Assembly (NCBI GenBank): GCA_937995345.1
Contig: CALKKS010000023.1
Coordinates: forward strand, 1-14,417
Direction: 5' to 3'
From: an uncultured Collinsella sp.
Lineage (GTDB): Bacteria; Actinomycetota; Coriobacteriia; Coriobacteriales; Coriobacteriaceae
DNA: 14,417 bases
Shown here: positions 1-6,619 of the stretch, one piece after another
How positions within the stretch are numbered: position 1 is the stretch's first letter
Layout of the letters: each line of letters opens with the position of its first letter
Made by a program: the position numbers and the translations under genes
The notes under the pieces: model-generated
Database searches by the model: none
Seen by the model: the letters and a program-made list of their open reading frames with translations, nothing else
Told to the model about the DNA's origin: nothing

Positions 1-57
1 ATATCGGCGGTGCTGTTTCGCGATATTCAACAGTGCTCAAGCGAGCAAATACTCAGA

Positions 58-339
58 CTATCGAAGATGTCGTAAGGCCATCCCCTCCCCTTTGCGCAGG
101 ATAAGCAATCGAGCCACTTGGATCCCTCGAGCAGACTTCAACACACGATATGTCTTGGTAAACGGGAGGATATCCCGATCATCAAAATTGCCGGAACCGT
201 CGATTCCAAAAATGCTTTCGCTATTAATCGTGCCGTGGATATTGACAAGTTCGGCATCTCCAAACCGCTGTTTAAGCCACCGATATGGAGACGTGTAGTC
301 CTGCAAAGAACCGAACGAGACGGCATAGTCGGATATCAT
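58..339 (-). pseudogene. AbiH-like abortive infection protein, C-terminal remnant
   Basis: A 93-residue frame that opens two codons after a TAA. Its first half carries the order of motifs I associate with AbiH: a degenerate (F)NYTxPY-like segment (DYTSPYRWL, about residues 14-22), then NIHGTINSESIFGIDG (about 33-48), then FTKTYRVL (about 60-67). In AbiH the equivalent stretch is FNYT...IHG...I(I/F)GID...KTY. A full AbiH is several hundred residues, so the N-terminal part is missing, and the tail after FTKTYRVL looks unrelated and may be out of frame. No ribosome-binding site precedes the ATG. I read it as a dead fragment, consistent with the other broken Abi genes nearby. The family call rests on motif memory only. 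Confidence 0.45.
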
Positions 340-363
340 TGCACCTTAATACGCCGTTAAAAC

Positions 364-486
364 TCATTCTCTGTCAGATAACGTTAAAGATATCCAAACC
401 ATTGGGATGTCATTAACGTATTTACGTCCGCCAACCTCAGCGCAATATAGTTTCTCATCATGAACATAATGAAGAGAGACGGCCAT
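364..486 (-). CDS. Possible 40-aa ORF or coding remnant
   Basis: An ATG frame of 40 residues (MAVSLHYVHDEKLYCAEVGG to the end LSDRE). The frame is also open upstream of the ATG for 17 codons, back to a TGA. The composition looks protein-like, but I recognise no family. It lies just upstream of the AbiH remnant on the same strand and its 5' end overlaps the repeated IS-like sequence at 475-549. It could be another decayed fragment or chance. Confidence 0.15.
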   Translation of the reverse strand: MAVSLHYVHDEKLYCAEVGGRKYVNDIPMVWISLTLSDRE

Positions 487-549
487 CCAAAGGAACAGCC
501 GCCCCTCCGCAGGACGTAGGCCCGTAGGTTGACTACGTCAATACCGCTT
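475..549. repeat. IS-end-like direct repeat, left copy
   Basis: This stretch aligns with 6261-6338 in the same orientation, with small gaps. Shared blocks include AGACG, CCATCC, ACAGCCGCC, CAGGACG, CGTAGG and the 14-mer CGTCAATACCGCTT. By eye about three quarters of positions agree. The right copy sits beside an IS256-like transposase scrap, so both are probably the 3' end of the same kind of insertion sequence. Confidence 0.5.
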
Positions 550-941
550 ATTTACTCTATCGCCCGGGTTCCAAGGGGTCAATTCAATTTAAAGAGCGGC
601 ACCGTAAACAACGCTGTCCTGATTACCAGACGATTGATCGAGGAGTTCAGGTGCGCCGACGGCTGGATTGGTATCGTGAGGTATGCCCGCTTTGAGCGGC
701 CGCTGGATCGCAGGGGCAATTCTGGAGATGACATTATCCGGAACGATTCCATGCAGCCATCTCACGCATGCCGTAAAGAAATCGCCAAAAAAAGAGGGCC
801 GACGCATCAACCCTCTTCAGGTGTCGCCCGAAGGCTTCCACCGCAATTGCCTATATTTTAGTCGATATCCTATGTTTGTCTACGGGCCCAGCTCCAAAGA
901 ATGCCATCTCCATCTTTAGCATCCATCTTAGCTGCTGCTTC
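550..941. other. Gene-less stretch, no assignable content
   Basis: I find no supported gene. Short open frames exist on both strands (one of 73 codons on the minus strand at 589-810, one of 110 on the plus strand at 529-861). They overlap each other, lack ribosome-binding sites and match no family I know. The stretch probably contains decayed mobile-element or defence-gene sequence. Confidence 0.4.
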
Positions 942-953
942 TTAAGAAGCAGC
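934..953. repeat. Perfect 20-bp palindrome at the Abi stop codon
   Basis: GCTGCTTCTT/AAGAAGCAGC is perfectly self-complementary with no spacer and contains the stop codon of the Abi_2-type gene. In RNA it could form a hairpin with the central bases as loop. There is no U-run after it on the minus strand, so a classical terminator is not supported. Confidence 0.5.
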
Positions 954-1907
954 TATATAGCTACGAAGTGCATCCATCTTGCTCCTGGCCCCAGTCTTTA
1001 CTATTTTATGAAAATCAGAGGAAGACAGAGAGCCGTGCAAGTCTTCCAGCACGCTAGAGTAGTTTCGAATTAACTGATAGCACTCAGTTTTGGAAACCAT
1101 CATCTTTCTGAGCAGATAGACAATTAGGACGACATAATCAGTAATAGTTGAAAAGTCTATCGAAGGAACGCCAACCTCGGATGACAGCATCTGGCCAAGC
1201 TGATTTCCCACTTTTGCCCTCTTAAACCTAACGTCATAAACGGCACTGTTATGAGCAACCGCGTTACGGAGATCCTTGAGCACAAAGATAGTACGTTCGA
1301 GAAGCCCGGGACCGTCGTAATTGTTCGGAAGCTTTAGGTCATCGGATATGCTCTGTCTAACCGAGCCCTTTAAGCACGAATAGAAAACACCGAAGTTTCC
1401 TAGAGTCATGACCTCGAATAGCGCCCAAATAGGTAAGGGTTTATCACTGTCATAAAAATGCCTAACAACAGGGTTCTTGGAATAATTGTACTGAATCAAT
1501 CTATTGATTTCCGCGCGCAGACCCAGGCGCTTTTTCATAGCAGCGCTATAGTCTTTACTTTTTCTAGGGTAATCACGGTACGCCACGAGCGTTCGAGAGA
1601 AAATATCCTCCGGCACGAACGAGTGAGAATCTTCAAGCACGGCTTCTAGCGTATAGTTCTTTAACGCAGTTTCAATAAACATTACGCTTGGATATAAGAG
1701 CGCCTTGACCGCCATATCAAACTCATTTAAGGCAATTACCTCGTCAAAGCTCGTTAAATCCAAGCAGTTGGAAGAATTGCCCACAAAACGATGACCCTTG
1801 TAGCCATGATAATAGCCGTAATTCTTCATCTTTCTTTTATGGACAGAGCCGTGCGTCTCTATCCCCTTATCCCTAAGATGTTTCATGAGGCCATTGAGAG
1901 TTTTCAT
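942..1907 (-). CDS. Abi_2 (AbiD/AbiF-like) abortive infection protein, HEPN-type
   Basis: 321 residues, the usual size for the Abi_2 family (abortive infection proteins typified by lactococcal AbiD and AbiF). The N-terminus (LMKHLRDKGI, then NYGYYHGYKG near 29-38) matches the family's opening 'QI..L..RG...NYYRLSGY' pattern. LPIWALFEVMTLGNFGVFY (158-176) matches the conserved 'lPiWa..E.ltfG.l..ly' block. RNAVAH (R214 to H219) matches the Rx4-6H motif of HEPN ribonuclease domains. Family knowledge suggests an RNA-cleaving or growth-arresting response to phage; that this copy acts so is inference. An AAGGA ribosome-binding site lies six bases before the ATG, and a perfect TATAAT lies about 35 bases upstream. 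The gene appears intact and monocistronic. Confidence 0.8.
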   Translation of the reverse strand: MKTLNGLMKHLRDKGIETHGSVHKRKMKNYGYYHGYKGHRFVGNSSNCLDLTSFDEVIALNEFDMAVKALLYPSVMFIETALKNYTLEAVLEDSHSFVPEDIFSRTLVAYRDYPRKSKDYSAAMKKRLGLRAEINRLIQYNYSKNPVVRHFYDSDKPLPIWALFEVMTLGNFGVFYSCLKGSVRQSISDDLKLPNNYDGPGLLERTIFVLKDLRNAVAHNSAVYDVRFKRAKVGNQLGQMLSSEVGVPSIDFSTITDYVVLIVYLLRKMMVSKTECYQLIRNYSSVLEDLHGSLSSSDFHKIVKTGARSKMDALRSYIAAS

Positions 1908-1942
1908 TATGGATCCTTAAGTGCGGAGCCGAAATTGAATTA

Positions 1943-1948
1943 ATTATA
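1943..1948 (-). promoter_or_regulatory. Candidate -10 box for the Abi_2-type gene
   Basis: A perfect TATAAT on the minus strand, 35 bases before the start codon. No convincing -35 hexamer is seen at 16-18 bases upstream, so this is a partial promoter call. Confidence 0.4.
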
Positions 1949-2039
1949 TCCGCTACCGGACACCACTAGAGCATTATCCCAATCGGTACCGTCCTCATTC
2001 CCCTAAAGCTGCAGCATATAACACGACTACGCCACCTGA

Positions 2040-2405
2040 TCATTTGATGGCATCGCGAAAGGATCGCTGCAGCTTATTCAACCGAAATAACGGCTCGTCT
2101 TCTATCATGCGAAATGACTGCTTTGGACAGCCGTAAATAGGAAGACTGATTCCGGAAGCGACATTTCCTCGCACGAACTCGTCTTTTACGGTGCCCCAGA
2201 TTCAAGCGTGGCTAACAAGGCATTCCAAGGTATCCCGTGAAGCCTCGTTATCAAAACGCTCAAATATGCGTATCGCCGCGAGTATCGAATCATCGGGTCG
2301 CAACCGGTCGAGCGACGCCTTCAGCCCGACGAGAAGAACCCTGGCCGAAAAATCGATAAGCATGATCACGAAGAGCGGACTCGGCGGCCGACAATCTAAT
2401 GCCAT
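2040..2405 (-). pseudogene. Unrecognised gene remnant interrupted by an in-frame TGA
   Basis: Two collinear open segments in one frame are separated by a single TGA at 2202-2204. The upstream one (67 codons, with LIDFSARVLLVGLKASLDRL and ILAAIRIFERFDNEAS) ends in ECLVSHA. The downstream one continues IWGTVKDEFVRGNVASG and ends LNKLQRSFRDAIK. Together they run about 120 codons with one stop, and both look protein-coding in composition. There is no ribosome-binding site at the ATG, and the frame upstream closes within a few codons, so this is probably the C-terminal part of a decayed gene. I do not recognise the family. It lies between two intact defence genes on the same strand. Confidence 0.35.
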
Positions 2406-2527
2406 GAATCTTCCAAATCATTCTTTAACCCTTGATTGGTAATACATCCCATTATTTATTCAGCGCCATAATGGACCAACCTCAACGCGACCTAGAAGAG
2501 CCGAAGTCCCGCATCAGAACCTGACTA

Positions 2528-4288
2528 TTATTCCCGCTGCTCCTCCGGAATAAATGCTTGCAATATTATAGCGACGGCAGGAATATCTCGCAGCTCGTCA
2601 CAGCTATGGTTCGCCATGTAACTGAACGCATTAGTTAGCCATTTATTCGAACCGTGAACGTATTCCACCCCATAGGCTTCAAACAAAGATTCGAGTTCTC
2701 CAGAACTCAAAACTACCAATCCCTCGCGCGCAAGAAGCCGAAGCATCTCTTCAACGCTCACGCCCAGATCATCTGGAAGGTTTTCATAAACTTGGTGCTT
2801 ATAATGACTTTTCACTATTTCTGGCATTTTGTCCCGCTGCCCGCCCGGACAGCCTTCAAGCTCTCGATAAAATCGCTCGAGGGAATTCCTCACTTCTCGA
2901 ATTTCATTCCGTTTATCATTGGTAGTGATAAATAGATTGGATACGCGCTTAAAAATATCGTTATTATCCAATAAATCAAAATCCGTAATTACTTTGCATC
3001 TAATTCCAGCCGAATCATAAAACTTCTTAATGCTCTCAAAACCCGGCTTACCGTTAACAGAAACAAATAGGCCGCTGTAATTGGTATCAAATTTAGAAAT
3101 CAGTTTACGATATACGGCGGCATCTCTAGGGCCTTCGACAAGGACGGCCTCACTCGAAAATAATGCATCCAGATACTCGGCTGAAAAATCCGAGCGGTCA
3201 ATTAAGCTCAGGATTTCCTTATTGGAGAGCACTTTTGCGCAGCGCATGTCGCCATCTCGGTTAAGACGCACGATGGTAAGCTCCTCAGAACAAGACGAGA
3301 TGAGCCCCTGGAGTAAGAAGGAGCTATGCGTGGAAATAAACACATTGTTGAGACTTTCGTTCTCAATAAAGTTTTTGCCCAGGATTTCCCCCATCCTGCG
3401 CGCATATGGAGGATGAAGAAAAGCTTCAGGCTCATCCAAAAGAAACACCGGCTTGCGCCTTCCCATCAAACTCAAAAGAACGGAAACAAAACTACGCAAG
3501 CCATCGCCCTCTTCGCGCAGCGGCGTAGCCTTAGACAAGATAGTCAGACGACGTGGCATATCATGTGTTGCACCACGATATTCCTCAAATGAATCGCTAA
3601 CGACGGGGACAATCCTTTGGCGACTCGTGCTCGCATCTAGAACAACGTCCCTGTTAAATAGTGGAGTAATTTCGGACGCTATCGTCTTGCAGTCCGGATC
3701 GGTGTCGTATGCCGAGCTAAGGCTGTTGTAGTTATCGTCGTTTATGCCATAAGCTTGATCGCCAATCGACATCAACAGGCGATCCTCGGTACCCACATAG
3801 TCAACCATCGCAGGTCCAAAAAAGCGCAGCGCCTCGCGGCGAGCTTGTTCTGGCCCTTCATAGTTGTCGTCATCAAAACACCGAGAAAAACTCTTGCGCC
3901 AATCATCGGTCGGGGAAAAGCAAGGGGTACGATAATTCGGAGAAAATGCTATTCCACCCGGAGTCCAATTTATGCCGGTGTTGCAGTAATCGCGGAGACG
4001 CCATCCCCCATTACAACGAACAACTTTATCATCGAGAGCATATGTATCGATTATTTCATTGCTGTTTGCTGGGAAATTGAGGTGGATTTCATTAAAGACA
4101 ACGCGCTTGGTCGGCTCCCCTCCGGAATAGCCCACCTCTGGATTACCCAAAATCTCAGAACGAATTTCTTTAAGTGATTTACTTTTACCAGAATTATTTG
4201 GTCCAATGAATACAGTAATCTTCTTAGGCTTTACTGTCGTACCGTCCACCGTGACCAGCTCATTGACTTTAAAAGAATATCCAGCCAT
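2528..4288 (-). CDS. OLD-like ATP-dependent endonuclease (ABC-type ATPase plus TOPRIM)
   Basis: 586 residues from the chosen ATG, which has GAGGAG seven bases upstream; the frame is open to 4354 but the earlier starts have no such site. The ATPase half has a Walker A motif GPNNSGKS (29-36), a degenerate ABC-type signature in EEGDGLRSF (259-267), Walker B VFLLDEPEAFLHPP (281-294) and a switch histidine in FISTHSS (317-323). The C-terminal half looks like a TOPRIM nuclease: AVLVEGPRDAAVY (381-393) has the acidic VEG motif (E385), and ITDFD (434-438) gives the second acidic pair (D436, D438). This order is that of OLD-family nucleases, as in P2 OLD and GajA of Gabija, and the length is close to GajA. 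No UvrD-like helicase (GajB) is adjacent, so Gabija is not supported. A fused PARIS-like ATPase/TOPRIM protein is an alternative. Expected role: nucleotide-gated DNA cleavage in phage defence. It looks intact. Confidence 0.75.
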   Translation of the reverse strand: MAGYSFKVNELVTVDGTTVKPKKITVFIGPNNSGKSKSLKEIRSEILGNPEVGYSGGEPTKRVVFNEIHLNFPANSNEIIDTYALDDKVVRCNGGWRLRDYCNTGINWTPGGIAFSPNYRTPCFSPTDDWRKSFSRCFDDDNYEGPEQARREALRFFGPAMVDYVGTEDRLLMSIGDQAYGINDDNYNSLSSAYDTDPDCKTIASEITPLFNRDVVLDASTSRQRIVPVVSDSFEEYRGATHDMPRRLTILSKATPLREEGDGLRSFVSVLLSLMGRRKPVFLLDEPEAFLHPPYARRMGEILGKNFIENESLNNVFISTHSSFLLQGLISSCSEELTIVRLNRDGDMRCAKVLSNKEILSLIDRSDFSAEYLDALFSSEAVLVEGPRDAAVYRKLISKFDTNYSGLFVSVNGKPGFESIKKFYDSAGIRCKVITDFDLLDNNDIFKRVSNLFITTNDKRNEIREVRNSLERFYRELEGCPGGQRDKMPEIVKSHYKHQVYENLPDDLGVSVEEMLRLLAREGLVVLSSGELESLFEAYGVEYVHGSNKWLTNAFSYMANHSCDELRDIPAVAIILQAFIPEEQRE

Positions 4289-4521
4289 ATTCATACTCCT
4301 CGACCGCTGCTTTAGTCGATTATTGCAAACTGCGGGGACATGCAGTGAGCACAATCGATGAGCGAACTGAAACAGAAAAAGGGGCTCGAAGAACAGCGTA
4401 CGTGCCGCCAGGCCACTCAGTCATGGTTTCGAATCGATGACTCAGCCAAAACGGCTCTTTTGAAAAACCGTGACCGAATCCCTCAGATAGAGAAACGAAC
4501 GCCTTGTCAATGCGCTACCCT

Positions 4522-5291
4522 TTACGATATTTTCTCAATTCTCAAAATATCATGAGGGGGAATCGAGCCAACAATCGCTCCATCAATCTTGGGCAGGCAG
4601 TAATCCGTCGACGTATTACTGCTGAGTACATCAATGAAGCTCGACAATATTGAATCATGGACATAAGGCTGAATGCGATCAAAAGAAAAGGCAAATTTGA
4701 CCCTGATTGAAACCCCCAGGCTTTTCAATGCCTCAACCGCTTCGGCTCCCACAGCATCCTCTAAAGACCACGCAAATGTTTCCCCACCCAACGTTGCTGA
4801 ATATTTCGAATATTGCCCGGCCATGGATTTAAGCAGGTAGAAGCAGACACAGCCAGTCCTGCGTGGATGTTCAGCAAAATAATGATTTGCCTTCTGAAGA
4901 ACAGTCTCAGTTTGGCCCAAGTTCAACCCAACAACCCCAGAAAGATAGCGAAATTGCTCAAATGCCTCTTCCCTAGAGAAAGCCTTCAAACCCATTTCCG
5001 CAATATCATCCGCAGAGAGCACTCTGGTAGCATGCCATCCAGTTATCGTTTCTTCTTCTAGCAGTTCAGCGAGATGGCCCTTTCCGACCCGTAAGACCCA
5101 GTCAAGCGTTGGTGATAATCTGAATATAGGCGCATTATGTCTTTTCGACTATCCAAGTCGTACATCTATCGACCCTCATCCAATCTGAACGAACAGTTGC
5201 GGCAATTTGACAGAACGCCCTTCTTTATAAAAAATCGCCTCGCAAAAGCTTCGTCAAACGAATCTTGCAGTTCTTTTAGAAAATCTTGCAT
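4522..5291 (-). pseudogene. Unknown protein gene, frameshifted
   Basis: Two pieces in different frames seem to be one gene. The first starts at an ATG at 5291 (MQDFLKELQDSFDEAFARRF) and runs 41 codons to a TAG at 5166-5168, with an NCRNC cysteine pair near its end. The second frame opens after a TAG near 5149 and continues without interruption to 4522, reading HNAPIFRLSPTLDWVLRVG, then GWHATRVL, IAEMGLKAF, CVCFYLLKSMAGQY and ETFAWSLEDAVG. A gene caller would find only the last 166 residues from a GTG at 5022. I do not recognise the family. The WHATR...I..MGLKA wording loosely recalls the HxTR...GL start of some ADP-ribosyltransferase-like toxins, but I would not assign that. The gene begins inside the broken Abi_2 fragment, which points to a deletion fusion. 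Confidence 0.45.
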
Positions 5292-5571
5292 CGAGCGTAA
5301 GCGGCAGCATTTCATAACGAAGGAGCATGTCGACGATCGACAAGTCGACCAGCATCTTGAAGTCTAGATTTGCATACTCTCCCTTGCGGGCTCCTTCTTC
5401 AACTTTAGGAAACCCAAGTCGATAAGCGCACAGACGAAAATAGTTGCTGTTCTTTTCCAGATAAGCTCTGGCATCGTTTTCGCCCATCAACGAGAAATGG
5501 ACCCCTCTCGATTTGAGGTGATCAATCTGCTCAGACGCCGTAAGCCACGGCTTTCTATTAGCGGCGGTCAT
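5254..5571 (-). pseudogene. Abi_2 family abortive infection protein, N-terminal fragment
   Basis: About 105 residues from an ATG at 5571 with GGAG just upstream; the frame is open to 5607. KPWLTASEQIDHLKSRGVHF is a near-textbook opening of the Abi_2 family ('KPWLt..eQI.lL..RG'), followed by YLEKNSNYFRLCAYRLGF and a segment LDFKMLVDLSIVDMLLRYEM leading to LPLTLD. Family members continue there with roughly 'IEHFAK'; here the frame goes to ARFSKRTARFV and stops. The C-terminal two thirds, including the HEPN Rx4-6H region, is missing, so it cannot be a working Abi protein. The break coincides with the ATG of the next gene piece at 5291. Confidence 0.65.
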
Positions 5572-5692
5572 CGGGTCTCCGTTCGCGATGATTGGCTCGA
5601 GATTCAATGTTAGCGCGTTTAGCTGGGAGAGCCGTCAGGATATGGCCGTTATGCAAAATGCCCCTTAGCGCAATAACCCAAATACTCTGAAA

Positions 5693-6030
5693 CTAAGGAA
5701 TGCCAATCCGAGTAATGGAATTTACCACCGTACATTTGAGAACATCATCCTGCCCATCAATAGTCATTGGAAAAAACTGCAAGTAGCGGTTGCCAAGTAT
5801 GTCCGAGTACGCGACGAGGATGCGATAGCCGGCCTCCATCACCTGCTTTGTTTCTCCCCCAAAATAGATAACCAGCTCGCTCTCCCCTCCCACTGGAAGC
5901 TGCCGAGTCTGGCACCAGGCGACCCGCGGAGTTCCAAAAGGCAACTGAGCAGCTTCTGCATGTCGATGGCGCCGTCGTCGAACCGGGGTATGGCGAGCGT
6001 GCCTGGCATCGGGTCTGAAAAGATTTCCAT
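5693..6030 (-). pseudogene. Small hypothetical protein gene split by a frameshift
   Basis: An ATG at 6030, with AAGGA about ten bases upstream, opens a frame reading MEIFSDPMPGTLAIPRFDDG and IDMQKLL. Near 5944 a second frame takes over and reads LPFGTPRVAWCQTRQLPVGG, then YRILVAYSDILGNRYLQFF and TRIGIP to a stop at 5693. Each frame loses its protein-like look where the other gains it, so a frameshift or small deletion around 5940 is the simplest reading. The second part has alternating hydrophobic residues typical of a beta-sandwich. The 'YsDilGNrY' wording recurs in small uncharacterised bacterial proteins, but I cannot name a family. Confidence 0.35.
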
Positions 6031-6109
6031 AGCGGTCTTCGTCCTTTCCTAGAACCTGTTGTTGTGATGCTTTAAGATTCCAGGAAGAAGGCCGTTTTTC
6101 GTTAAACGG

Positions 6110-6345
6110 GCGCTAGGGCGTCACCCTTACACCAACATTTTCGACGCGATCTCCACCGCCGTGGTCACCGCCATCGGCTGCGATGCGGGCGGCTGGAGGC
6201 GCGTCCTGGGCGTCGACGTGGTCGACACGCTTTGCCGGCATCGAAGCTCCACAAAAGAGGAAAGACGACCATCCCAAGAAGGACAGCCGCCTCTACTCAG
6301 GACGCGGGGCGCGTAGGCTACCCGCGTCAATACCGCTTTTTAGAT
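6110..6345 (+). mobile_element. Degenerate IS256-like (Mutator-type) transposase remnant
   Basis: The plus strand reads STAVVTAIGCDAGGWRRVLG followed by VDVVDT (about 6156-6230). This matches the core of IS256-family transposases ('...vvtAiGvda.GwR.vLGvdv.dtEs'). It is preceded by CCCTTACACCAACATTTTCG (6123 on), which resembles IS256-type terminal sequence, and is followed out of frame by a second coding-like scrap (KRKDDHPKKDSRLYSGRGAR) that overlaps the direct repeat at 6261-6338. A full transposase is about 400 residues, so only scraps remain after internal deletions. It is GC-richer than its neighbours. Confidence 0.45.
6261..6338. repeat. IS-end-like direct repeat, right copy
   Basis: Second copy of the sequence at 475-549, same orientation and about 5.8 kb away. 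It overlaps the end of the transposase remnant, which gives the best clue to what both copies are. Confidence 0.5.
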
Positions 6346-6619
6346 AGGCTACTGTTTATCGTTCCATGAATTAACGCTGTAAAAATGAAAGTCCCCTGGC
6401 CCTCGCCCCTCACGCCGTATTGCGCCTCTTCGGCCTCGGCTTCATGGCAGTCAGAACATACTGGAGGGCGGTGCCGAAGGGAACGCCAATGGTATCGAAC
6501 GGCAACATTCAAAACATGGACGGGCAGTACTGACGCGCAAAATCGCCGATTTCAAAGAGGAAATTACTCATAGAGTCAAACTCGATGCCCTCAATAGCGT
6601 CGTAACACTACTCAGCATC

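Noticed and set aside
589..810. 73-codon minus-strand ORF (MMRRPSFFGDFFTACVRWLH...)
   Set aside because: Partly protein-like, but no family was recognised, there is no start signal and plus-strand frames overlap it. It is not strong enough to list as a gene.
934..953. Rho-independent terminator for the Abi_2-type gene
   Set aside because: The palindrome is perfect, but no U-run follows in the direction of transcription.
2528..4288. Gabija system
   Set aside because: The ATPase-TOPRIM protein fits GajA in outline, but no GajB-like helicase lies next to it.
4358..4555. 65-codon plus-strand ORF upstream of the OLD-like gene
   Set aside because: No ribosome-binding site, no recognisable sequence and opposite strand to all neighbours. 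It lies in the upstream region of the nuclease gene and overlaps the end of another gene.
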